From Parcubacteria group bacterium CG11_big_fil_rev_8_21_14_0_20_39_14 (GTDB taxonomy: Bacteria > Patescibacteriota > Minisyncoccia > Minisyncoccales > GCA-002787255): a stretch of DNA of 12,064 bases. Numbering within the stretch: position 1 is the stretch's first letter; every line of letters starts with the position of its first letter. Below, one piece after another: positions 5,872-12,064 of this stretch. The position numbers and the translations under genes are program-made. Below the pieces are notes generated by a model, which saw only the letters and a program-made list of their open reading frames with translations, was not told the DNA's origin and searched no databases. The stretch spans positions 2,572 to 14,635 of the forward strand of contig PCWD01000055.1 in NCBI GenBank assembly GCA_002787255.1, read 5' to 3'.

Positions 5872-6969
5872 TTAATGTTTTAAGATTTTGTAAAACACTT
5901 TTTCGTAGTTATCAACCATCTTTTCCATTGTAAATTTTTGTTCAACCCACTTTCGGCATTCGTACCGGTCAATTCGGCCGATTTTTTTTATTGCTTCTGC
6001 CATTTCTTTAATATTTTTAACAATAAATCCGGTTTTTCCGTTTTTTATAACTTCTTTTGCCGAGCCCCGCTCATATGCGATAACCGGCGTTCCGCAAGCC
6101 ATTGCTTCAATAAAAGTTAAACCGAAAGGTTCTTCCCATCGGATCGGGCACAAAAGTGCTTTGGCTTTTCCATAATATCTAAAGATTTTTTCATAAGGAA
6201 TATTTCCCACATATTTAATATCTTTTCCAAGCCATGGTTTAATTTTCTTTTCCCAGTAATTCCCTTTATTTGGCGCGCCGGCAATAATTAAATTTTCTTT
6301 AGCAAATTTTGCCGCCCGAATGGCTATATCCGGTCCCTTGGTAGGCAAAATCCTGCCCAAAAACAAAAGCTGGTTTTTTGGTTTGTTTGAGAAAGGAAAT
6401 TTTTTTAAATCCAGACCGTTATAAATTGTTGCGGCCCAGTTCAAATCGGGAGCCGGTTTTCTTTGGGCGTCTGAAATTGAGATGTAATATTGATTTTTGG
6501 TTTGGAACATTTTAAAAACTTCGGCGCGCCAGGGATAAATCGGGTCATGCAGGGTGTAAACCACTGGAATTTTTTTGATTGCCAGGCCGAATGGCAAAGC
6601 CCTGTCCGCTGGATGAATATGGATTAAATCAAATTTCCCTTTTAGGGCCTCCCGATAAATCAAAGAAATTAAATATTGGTCCCAGAGATTTGCCACTTTT
6701 GCCTGGTCGATATTTGGGTCATTGAGAATCGGATGGTTTTTTGAGCCGGGCTGTTTACCGGAATAAAGAGGTAAAAGTCCCTTTGATATTGCTTTTACGG
6801 TTTTTAATTTAGAGCCTTCCGGTCCGAAGAAAAATATTTTATGGCCTTTTTTAGCAAGGCCTTCCGCTATGGCTTCCAAAATAAGCATCGGAGCGTAAAT
6901 TACTCCTTTGGGCGGGGGGCAGGTAAAGTGTCCGGTAATCATTGTGGCAATTCTCATTTTCTTCATCAT
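5872..6969 (-). CDS. GT4 glycosyltransferase, most divergent of the three paralogues
   Basis: This is a GT-B fold retaining glycosyltransferase of about 365 residues. The N-terminal acceptor domain (about 5-180) begins RIATMITG and has PPPKGVIYAP (18-27), HIHPADRALPFG (117-128) and TLHDPIYPW (139-147). The C-terminal donor domain has FLGRILPTKGP (203-213) for nucleotide-sugar phosphate and WEEPFGLTFIEAMACGTPVIA with the E-x7-E pair (E280, E288). Unlike its two neighbours it lacks YGGxE and the ASGDSKTSAK loop, so it probably uses another acceptor. The start overlaps the upstream gene's stop by 4 bases (ATGA, 6966-6969), showing coupling. A second ATG at 6966 and a third at 6957 (preceded by GAAG) are possible starts. 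Donor and acceptor sugars are unknown. Confidence 0.82.
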   Translation of the reverse strand: MMKKMRIATMITGHFTCPPPKGVIYAPMLILEAIAEGLAKKGHKIFFFGPEGSKLKTVKAISKGLLPLYSGKQPGSKNHPILNDPNIDQAKVANLWDQYLISLIYREALKGKFDLIHIHPADRALPFGLAIKKIPVVYTLHDPIYPWRAEVFKMFQTKNQYYISISDAQRKPAPDLNWAATIYNGLDLKKFPFSNKPKNQLLFLGRILPTKGPDIAIRAAKFAKENLIIAGAPNKGNYWEKKIKPWLGKDIKYVGNIPYEKIFRYYGKAKALLCPIRWEEPFGLTFIEAMACGTPVIAYERGSAKEVIKNGKTGFIVKNIKEMAEAIKKIGRIDRYECRKWVEQKFTMEKMVDNYEKVFYKILKH

Positions 6970-8030
6970 TTTTTGATTAAGGAATAATAAAGTTTTTCGT
7001 ATTCATCAACCATTTTTGAGTAAGTAAAATATTTTTCCACCCTTTGACGGCATTTTTCCCTGTCAATTTTATCAACTTTTTTTATCGCCCTAACCATTTC
7101 AGAAATATTATTTACCACAAAACCAGTGTCTTTAGTAATCAATTCCGGCATTGAACCATGATTGAAAGCAATCACCGGAGTTCCGCAAGCCATTGCCTCA
7201 ACCACTATTAGGCCGAAAGGTTCTTCCCATTCAATTGGATAGAGGCAAGCTTTAGCCCCGCCATAAAAATCAGAAAGCTGGTTTTTAGAAAGTTCTCCAA
7301 TATATTTTATTTTTTTTGAAAGATGGGGTTTGATTTTTTCTTTAAAGTATTCTTTTCGGAAAGGGTCAAGCCGTCCGGCCAATAATAATTTTACTCCGGT
7401 AATTTCAGCCGCCTTGATGGCGTTTTCAATTCCTTTATATTTATCAATTCTGGCAATCCAGACAAAATAGTCTTTTGGTTTTGGATTAAATTTAAACTTG
7501 GAAACATCAATGCCGTTATAGATAATTTTATTTTGGGGGAATTTTACCGGACAAAGTCTTCTTTGGGATTTTGAAATAAAAACCGCATTAGTTGTTTTTC
7601 GGTGAATTTTAAACATTTTCAGCCGAGTGGGAATTCTTTTTGGGTCGGTAATTGAAGAAATATAAAGAGGATTATGGGTCGTATGAACTACCGGCACCTT
7701 GGTTAATTCCTGAAAAAATAAAGTCCACAAATCCAGATGAGAATGAATAATATCAAATTCCTTTGTTCTCCTGAAAGCAAGTGAAAGATTTTCTAAATTC
7801 CAAAAAGGGTCTGTCCAGGGAACTTTATCTTTTAATAATCCCCGGGGATAAACAGAAACTAATTTTGCCGAAGTTTTGGAATCGCCGGAAGCAAATAGAG
7901 TGACTTTATGACCCCTTTTTGTCAATTCTTCACAGAGCCAAAAAACAATTCTTTCAATGCCTCCGTATTTTTGAGGGGGGATTGATATCCACAAAGGAGC
8001 AATTTGAGCAATTCGTAATTTTTTGTTCAT
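6966..8030 (-). CDS. GT4 glycosyltransferase (YGGIE type), middle paralogue
   Basis: This 354-residue GT-B fold enzyme has PPQKYGGIERIVFWL (18-32) and TLFASGDSKTSAKL (44-57), shared almost word for word with the next gene upstream. It also has HSHLDLW (96-102), TTHNPLY (117-123), the donor-binding WIARIDKYKG (191-200) and EEPFGLIVVEAMACGTP with E270-x7-E278. No signal peptide or membrane segment is seen, so it is cytosolic or peripheral. It is 32 AT-rich bases downstream of the first GT4 gene and overlaps the next by 4 bases. The close match to its neighbour indicates tandem duplication. Substrate unknown. Confidence 0.83.
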   Translation of the reverse strand: MNKKLRIAQIAPLWISIPPQKYGGIERIVFWLCEELTKRGHKVTLFASGDSKTSAKLVSVYPRGLLKDKVPWTDPFWNLENLSLAFRRTKEFDIIHSHLDLWTLFFQELTKVPVVHTTHNPLYISSITDPKRIPTRLKMFKIHRKTTNAVFISKSQRRLCPVKFPQNKIIYNGIDVSKFKFNPKPKDYFVWIARIDKYKGIENAIKAAEITGVKLLLAGRLDPFRKEYFKEKIKPHLSKKIKYIGELSKNQLSDFYGGAKACLYPIEWEEPFGLIVVEAMACGTPVIAFNHGSMPELITKDTGFVVNNISEMVRAIKKVDKIDREKCRQRVEKYFTYSKMVDEYEKLYYSLIKK

Positions 8031-8062
8031 GTTAATTTTTAATTTTTTAATTTTTTAGATTT

Positions 8063-9112
8063 TTAAAACGGTAATGGCCAGGGGAATCTTCTTTCCCGGC
8101 TTATTATTTCACTATAAAGCGCTTCGTATTTATTAACCATTTTTTTAAGAGAAAATTTTTTGACTGCCTGACGGCGGCAAGCCCAGCGCGAAATTTGGTC
8201 AACTTTTTTCAGGGCTTCAAGCATTTCTTCCTGGTTTGAGGTCAAAAAGCCTGTTTTGCCGTCTTTGATAAGTTCCGGCATTGAACCTTCTTTGTAAGCA
8301 ATAACCGGCGTTCCGCAAGCCATTGCCTCAATTACCACCAAACCAAAGGGTTCGGGTCTGCGAATCGGGAAAATAAATGCTTTAGCGTTTTTAAAAAGTT
8401 CTATTTTTTTCTCAAAATTTGCCGCTCCGACAAATTTGATTTGCTCGTTGTCAATTAAGGGTCTAATCCTGAAATCAAAATAATCATCGTATTCTCTGGG
8501 AATGACTCCGGAAATTATTAATTTTTCTCCGGCTTTCTTTGCTACCTCGATTGCCTCAGCCAGACCTTTTTGGGGAGTGATTTTGGAAAGCCATAAAAGA
8601 TAATCCTGGGGTTTATCGCAAAATGGATAATCTTTCAGCGGCAGTCCGTGATAAATAACTTTAACAAAGTTTACTCCCGGGGCGGCCCTTTTTTGGTGTT
8701 TGGAAATTGCGACATAATTAATTTGGGAAAATTTTTTAAATAAAATTATCAGCTCTTCATACATTGGGTGGTGAATGGTAGAAACAATCGGTTTCTTGAT
8801 AAATTTTGAGAAAGGAGCGGTATAAAATTCGCAATGGTCGTGAATAATATCAAATTGTTTCTGCATATCCAAAACCCGCTCATACATTAAACCAATAACC
8901 GAATGAGGTGAAGAAACTTTTGCTCGCCATAAACTTCTTGGCCAAATAGGAATTAATTTTGCTGAAGTTTTTGAATCACCGCTGGCAAAAAGAGTTACTT
9001 GATGACCCCTTTTTACCAATTCCTCGGTTAGCCAATAGACAATAAGCTCGGTTCCTCCATAAGTCAATGGCGGAACCGGAATCCAGAGAGGAGATAAAAT
9101 GGCAATACGCAT
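8063..9112 (-). CDS. GT4 glycosyltransferase (YGGTE type), first gene of the operon
   Basis: The product has 349 residues from the ATG at 9112, which gives MRIAILSPLWIPVPP as in relatives and has GAG five bases upstream; a TTG at 9139 would add nine unlikely residues. Motifs: YGGTE (18-22), ASGDSKTSAK (43-52), HDHCEFY (91-97), TIHHPMY (112-118), and PEPFGLVVIEAMACGTP with E254-x7-E262. The donor-phosphate motif reads LSKITPQKG where relatives have a GR or AR pair followed by x4-KG, so the usual Arg is a Lys. This could tune donor choice. It is the promoter-proximal gene of the minus-strand operon, diverging from dnaG across a repeat-rich 184-base spacer. Sugar specificity is unknown. Confidence 0.83.
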   Translation of the reverse strand: MRIAILSPLWIPVPPLTYGGTELIVYWLTEELVKRGHQVTLFASGDSKTSAKLIPIWPRSLWRAKVSSPHSVIGLMYERVLDMQKQFDIIHDHCEFYTAPFSKFIKKPIVSTIHHPMYEELIILFKKFSQINYVAISKHQKRAAPGVNFVKVIYHGLPLKDYPFCDKPQDYLLWLSKITPQKGLAEAIEVAKKAGEKLIISGVIPREYDDYFDFRIRPLIDNEQIKFVGAANFEKKIELFKNAKAFIFPIRRPEPFGLVVIEAMACGTPVIAYKEGSMPELIKDGKTGFLTSNQEEMLEALKKVDQISRWACRRQAVKKFSLKKMVNKYEALYSEIISRERRFPWPLPF

Positions 9113-9123
9113 AAACTCAGAAT

Positions 9124-9184
9124 AAAATCCAAATGACAAAATCCAAATGACAAATTAATGACCAAAATCCAAAATCTAAAATGC
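9124..9184. repeat. AT-rich short direct repeats in the GT4/dnaG divergent spacer
   Basis: AAAATCCAAATGAC occurs twice in tandem (9124-9137, 9138-9151). A third degenerate copy AAAATCCAAAATCT follows at 9164-9177. AAATGC at 9179-9184 is inverted against GCATTT at 9204-9209. The whole 9113-9296 spacer holds this repeat field plus the dnaG promoter region and no supported gene. It resembles dispersed intergenic repeats common in Patescibacteria (from memory). Confidence 0.55.
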
Positions 9185-9285
9185 TTTTAACATTTGAGCT
9201 TTGGCATTTGACATTAGAACTTTGAATTTTTGAATTTATAACTCCAACAAAAGGCATATTGATTTTCAATCCAAAATCTGTTATT

Positions 9286-9294
9286 TATATTATA
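9286..9294. promoter_or_regulatory. Overlapping divergent -10 elements at the dnaG start
   Basis: The stretch TATATTATA reads as near-consensus -10 boxes for dnaG on the plus strand (TATATT or TATTAT) and as a perfect TATAAT on the minus strand (9294-9289). It ends two bases before the dnaG ATG, so plus-strand transcription from it would start at or next to the ATG. No convincing -35 box was found at the right spacing; TTGATT at 9259-9264 is too far from the best -10. Confidence 0.35.
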
Positions 9295-9296
9295 GC

Positions 9297-11096
9297 ATGT
9301 TAAACTCTCCAATTGAAGAAATTAAATCAAAACTGGACATTGTTGATGTTGTTTCCAATTATGTTCGTTTGCAAAAAACCGGGGCAAATTATCGGGCTCT
9401 TTGCCCTTTTCATTCCGAAAAAAATCCTTCTTTTTTTGTTTCACCCGCTCGTCAAATTTGGCATTGTTTTTCCTGCGGAAAGGGCGGAGACATTTTTGGC
9501 TTTATTAAAGAAATAGAAAATGTTGAGTTTGGCGACGCTTTAAAAATTTTAGCTCAAAGAGCGGGGGTAGAGCTTAAATCTCAGGATCCCGGATACGCCA
9601 GGTGGAGGACCGAGCGTCAGAAACTTTTAGAAATTTGCGAACTTTCCGCAAGATTTTTTGAAAAACAGCTCCAATCCAGTCAAAAGGGGCAGGAAGCAAA
9701 AGAATATCTTCTTTCAAGAAAAATTTCCGAAGATTCAATTGAGAATTGGAGGCTTGGTTATGCTCCAAATACCTGGAATGGTTTGACGGATTTTTTAGGG
9801 GAAAGAGGCTACAGGAATGAAGAAATAGTCAAGGCCGGCCTTGCCGTCCAAAAAGAGATATCCAATACCCAACATCCTCCATCTAATATCCAAATTTATG
9901 ATAGGTTTCGAGGCAGAATAATGTTCCCGGTTTTTGATTTGAACTCTCAGGTTATCGGTTTTGGCGGCCGAATTTTTGAACAGACCCCTGAAGAAATTGC
10001 CAAATACATCAATACGCCGGCTACCCTCATTTATAATAAAAGTCAAATTCTCTATGGTCTAAATGAGGCGAAAATGGAAATCAGGAAAGAGAATAAATGC
10101 GTTTTGGTTGAAGGTTACACCGATGTTATAATGTCTCATCAGGTTGGCGTAAAATTTGTCGTAGCTACTTCAGGCACCGCCCTCACGCAAGAACAATTAA
10201 AGATATTAAAAAGGTATTCTGATGAGCTTTTTACCTGTTTTGATATGGATATTGCCGGGGACTCGGCAACTAAACGAGGGGTTAATTTAGCTCAAGCCGA
10301 GGGATTTAATATAAAAGTGGTAACTCTTTCCCAAAAATCTGACCCGGCTGATTTTATTTCATCGCAAGGCGGGGATGATTGGGTTAAAGCAATTGAGGGG
10401 GCAAAATCTTTTTTAGATTTTTGTTTTGAAAGCGCTTTTTCTAAATTTGACAAAGAAAGTTCCGAGGGGAAAAGGGAAATTTCTAAAATTCTTTTGCCGG
10501 TAATAAAAAGAATTCCTTCTAATATTGAACAATCTCATTGGGTAAGCCAGCTCTCTTATAAATTAAAAGTTCCCGAAGATAAAATTTGGGAAGATTTAGC
10601 TAAAACTTCTCCGGAACTTAATAGAGAAAGTTTGGAGAGCGGAAAATCCGAAAATTTTAATTTGCCCAGGAAAACAAGAAGGGAAATTTTAGAAGAACGA
10701 ATTTTAAGACTTCTTTTTGGGAAACCTCAAAATATTGAATTAATTAAGGAATCCCCATTTAGAACAACTTTAGTTTCCCAGGTTTTTGAAGGCGTCAAAA
10801 GCGAGGGGTTAAATTTTAAACTTGATGATTTTCAAAAAAAGATTTCCCCGGAAACTTCTCAATTTATTGATTCTTTGCTTTTAAGAAACGATTGTGAAAA
10901 AAAATTTGAAGAGCTTGACCATTCTTTAGAGCTAAAACTTTGTTTAAAGGAAATAAAAAAAATAGATTTAAGAGAAAAACTTATAGATTTGGGGCTTGAT
11001 ATTCAAATTCAGGAAAAAGAAGAAAAAGATATCAATCCATTAATGGAGGAATTTGGTAAACTCACCAGCGAGCTCGCAGATTTAGAGAAAACATAA
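9297..11096 (+). CDS. dnaG: DNA primase DnaG
   Basis: DnaG makes RNA primers for chromosome replication with the replicative helicase. The 599 residues show a CHC2 zinc ribbon (C36, H39, C57, C60 within CPFHSEKNPSF...WHCFSC). The RNA-polymerase domain includes YDRFRGRIMFP (201-211), GFGGR (221-225) and NTPAT (239-243). The TOPRIM core has VEGYTDV (E272) and DMDIAGD (D316, D318). A C-terminal region of about 200 residues (helicase-binding domain, poorly conserved) follows. Length is normal. Residues 187-200 (EISNTQHPPSNIQI) form an extra loop before YDRFR, where most primases have a few residues; its DNA is rich in ATCCAA-like words. The ATG at 9297 gives the standard SPIEEIKSKLDIVDVV start. 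No Shine-Dalgarno site is seen upstream. rpoD follows 228 bases downstream; no intrinsic terminator with a U-tract is evident between them. Confidence 0.97.
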   Translation: MLNSPIEEIKSKLDIVDVVSNYVRLQKTGANYRALCPFHSEKNPSFFVSPARQIWHCFSCGKGGDIFGFIKEIENVEFGDALKILAQRAGVELKSQDPGYARWRTERQKLLEICELSARFFEKQLQSSQKGQEAKEYLLSRKISEDSIENWRLGYAPNTWNGLTDFLGERGYRNEEIVKAGLAVQKEISNTQHPPSNIQIYDRFRGRIMFPVFDLNSQVIGFGGRIFEQTPEEIAKYINTPATLIYNKSQILYGLNEAKMEIRKENKCVLVEGYTDVIMSHQVGVKFVVATSGTALTQEQLKILKRYSDELFTCFDMDIAGDSATKRGVNLAQAEGFNIKVVTLSQKSDPADFISSQGGDDWVKAIEGAKSFLDFCFESAFSKFDKESSEGKREISKILLPVIKRIPSNIEQSHWVSQLSYKLKVPEDKIWEDLAKTSPELNRESLESGKSENFNLPRKTRREILEERILRLLFGKPQNIELIKESPFRTTLVSQVFEGVKSEGLNFKLDDFQKKISPETSQFIDSLLLRNDCEKKFEELDHSLELKLCLKEIKKIDLREKLIDLGLDIQIQEKEEKDINPLMEEFGKLTSELADLEKT

Positions 11097-11099
11097 AAC

Positions 11100-11141
11100 A
11101 CATAACACATAACATAGAATATAGAATATAGAATATAGATG
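11100..11141 (+). repeat. Left part of a heptanucleotide repeat array
   Basis: Six 7-base units in register: ACATAAC twice (11100-11113), ATAGAAT three times (11114-11134) and ATAGATG (11135-11141). The array starts four bases after the dnaG stop and resumes at 11279 with the same ATAGAAT unit. Confidence 0.8.
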
Positions 11142-11278
11142 ATGCGTAATAAGGAATAGCAGGTTCTTTGCGCGAAACTAACGCGAAACAAGGCGGCTGC
11201 AAAACTTTATAGTAACAGGAAAGCTGACGAAGCCGCCTACGCGAAACCACGCGAAAATTATTACGCGCTAACTTTAAT
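11142..11278. mobile_element. 137-nt structured insertion splitting the heptad array (MITE-like or RNA element)
   Basis: GCGTAATAA (11144-11152) is perfectly inverted as TTATTACGC (11258-11266) near the edges. An inner stem AGGCGGCT (11191-11198) / AGCCGCCT (11231-11238) encloses a 32-base loop. CGCGAAA occurs four times, at 11171, 11182, 11240 and 11250, in two pairs spaced 10-11 bases, one pair on each side of the stem. Base composition is clearly richer in GC than the surroundings, and heptad repeats lie on both sides. There is no ORF with recognisable protein. It could be a small non-autonomous mobile element or a protein-binding/structured RNA element; no target duplication is evident. 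Confidence 0.45.
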
Positions 11279-11327
11279 ATAGAATATAGAATATAGGGCA
11301 TAGGGCATATTGCATTTATGATTTATG
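11279..11327 (+). repeat. Right part of the heptanucleotide array, running into the rpoD start codon
   Basis: Seven 7-base units in register: ATAGAAT, ATAGAAT, ATAGGGC, ATAGGGC, ATATTGC, ATTTATG, ATTTATG. The last three bases of the final unit are the rpoD ATG (11325-11327). Confidence 0.8.
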
Positions 11328-12064
11328 AGAAAAAAACAATTTAAAAAAACTAAAATAAAAAAGGAGAAAGGAACAAGAAAAACTAAACCCGGTAAGAAAA
11401 AAAAGTTAAAAAAGAAAATTTCCCCAATTTCAAAGCGGGAAAAGATTTTTGGGGAAAAGCCTGTTAAAAAAGAGGAAGAATTTAAGGCAAAATTGGAAAT
11501 TTTAATACGAAAAGGAAGATTAAGAGGTTTTGTTACCTTTTCCGAGATTCTCCATTTTTTCCCCAGAGCTGAAGAAGATATTGAAACTCTGGAAAATGTT
11601 TATCAGGAAATAGAGAGAGAAAATATTGAAATAAAAAGAGCCAAAGAATACTTAACCATAGAAGAAGAGCCAAAGGAAACTAAAGTCAGAAAAAAGAAAA
11701 CTTCGGTTTCCTCCATTGAACCAAAGCTTGATTCTACCCAGATGTATTTACGAGAAATTGGAAAAGTGCCATTTTTAACCGCTGAAGAAGAAAAAGAGCT
11801 GGCAAGAAGAATTGAAAGAGGAGAAGACGATGCAAGAAAAAAGTTGGCTCAAGCCAACTTGAGATTGGTTGTTTCAATTGCTAAAAGATATATTGGGCGT
11901 TCTCCGAATCTCACTTTGCTTGATTTAGTTCAGGAAGGCAATTTAGGTCTTTTTCGGGCAGTAGAAAAGTTTGATTGGCAGAGGGGCTATAAATTTTCAA
12001 CTTATGCAACTTGGTGGATAAGACAGGCAATAACAAGAGCCCTGGCTGACCAGGCCCGAACCAT
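11325..12064 (+). CDS. rpoD: Primary sigma factor RpoD (3' end beyond the window)
   Basis: RpoD directs RNA polymerase to housekeeping promoters. The window holds 246 codons, translated by eye. A very lysine-rich tail (about 1-45) comes first. Next is a region 1.1-like segment (LEILIRKGRLRGFVTFSEIL ... EIERENIEI). Region 1.2 starts at D136 (DSTQMYLREIGKVPFLTAEEE). Region 2 follows (NLRLVVSIAKRY, LDLVQEGNLGLFRAVEKF, YKFSTYATWWIRQAITRALADQART), cut inside region 2.4. The ATG at 11325 is the only suitable start before region 1.1; it is the end of a heptad repeat and has no Shine-Dalgarno site. The order dnaG then rpoD is the conserved macromolecular-synthesis arrangement, here without rpsU. Confidence 0.96.
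   Translation, partial: MRKKQFKKTKIKKEKGTRKTKPGKKKKLKKKISPISKREKIFGEKPVKKEEEFKAKLEILIRKGRLRGFVTFSEILHFFPRAEEDIETLENVYQEIERENIEIKRAKEYLTIEEEPKETKVRKKKTSVSSIEPKLDSTQMYLREIGKVPFLTAEEEKELARRIERGEDDARKKLAQANLRLVVSIAKRYIGRSPNLTLLDLVQEGNLGLFRAVEKFDWQRGYKFSTYATWWIRQAITRALADQART

Noticed and set aside
9113..9139. TTG-started extension of the first GT4
   Set aside because: Its nine extra residues come from the intergenic repeat; the paralogues begin at the equivalent of MRIA.
9795..10046. Minus-strand ORF inside dnaG
   Set aside because: It is antisense to the conserved primase domain and resembles no family I recognise.
11142..11278. tmRNA, tRNA or other named RNA gene
   Set aside because: No T-arm GTTCGA-type sequence, no CCA-end acceptor stem and too short for tmRNA; the stems do not match a family I can name.
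11009..11301. Minus-strand ORFs across the dnaG-rpoD spacer
   Set aside because: Their residues (ILYSIFYVM-like runs) come from translating the heptad repeats; no start signal or domain.
11100..11327. Heptad arrays as a CRISPR array
   Set aside because: Units are 7 bases with no spacers of CRISPR length, and no cas gene is nearby.

Overview
The window looks like a piece of a small, AT-rich bacterial genome of the Patescibacteria / Candidate Phyla Radiation type. This is inferred from several things together: a dnaG-rpoD pair without rpsU, few clear Shine-Dalgarno sites, compact single-domain versions of normally larger proteins (an MgtE without its N domain, a barrel-only glycosidase), a Nudix protein with a long insertion typical of that group, and AT-rich dispersed repeats between genes. 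No rRNA, tRNA, CRISPR array or recognisable transposase gene was seen.

Layout: (1) 1-473, the 3' part of a Nudix hydrolase gene, apparently with a one-base frameshift at about base 30. (2) 506-2226, a restriction-modification cassette. It holds a DNA methyltransferase of the SPPY type and an MvaI/BcnI-family endonuclease joined by an ATGA stop/start overlap, and it is bracketed by an imperfect 17-nt inverted repeat. Two of the three core catalytic residues of the endonuclease appear to be replaced. (3) 2272-3261, an MgtE-like Mg2+ channel/transporter, followed by two strong dyads, one of them a perfect 34-bp palindrome. (4) 3396-9112, a carbohydrate block. A plus-strand amylo-alpha-1,6-glucosidase-like (alpha/alpha)6 barrel converges on a minus-strand operon of three GT4 glycosyltransferases and a TreT-type trehalose synthase; the convergent stop codons interlock in one TTAA. 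(5) 9297-12064, dnaG (complete) and rpoD (cut by the window end), separated by a heptanucleotide repeat array that is split by a 137-nt structured element.

How the parts may work together: TreT would make trehalose from an NDP-glucose and glucose. The three GT4 enzymes could extend or attach sugars, and the glycosidase could trim or recycle an alpha-glucan or solute. A shared trehalose/alpha-glucoside or surface-glycan pathway is inferred from gene proximity only. The restriction-modification cassette looks like a separately acquired insertion between housekeeping genes. The dnaG-rpoD pair is a reduced form of the macromolecular-synthesis operon.
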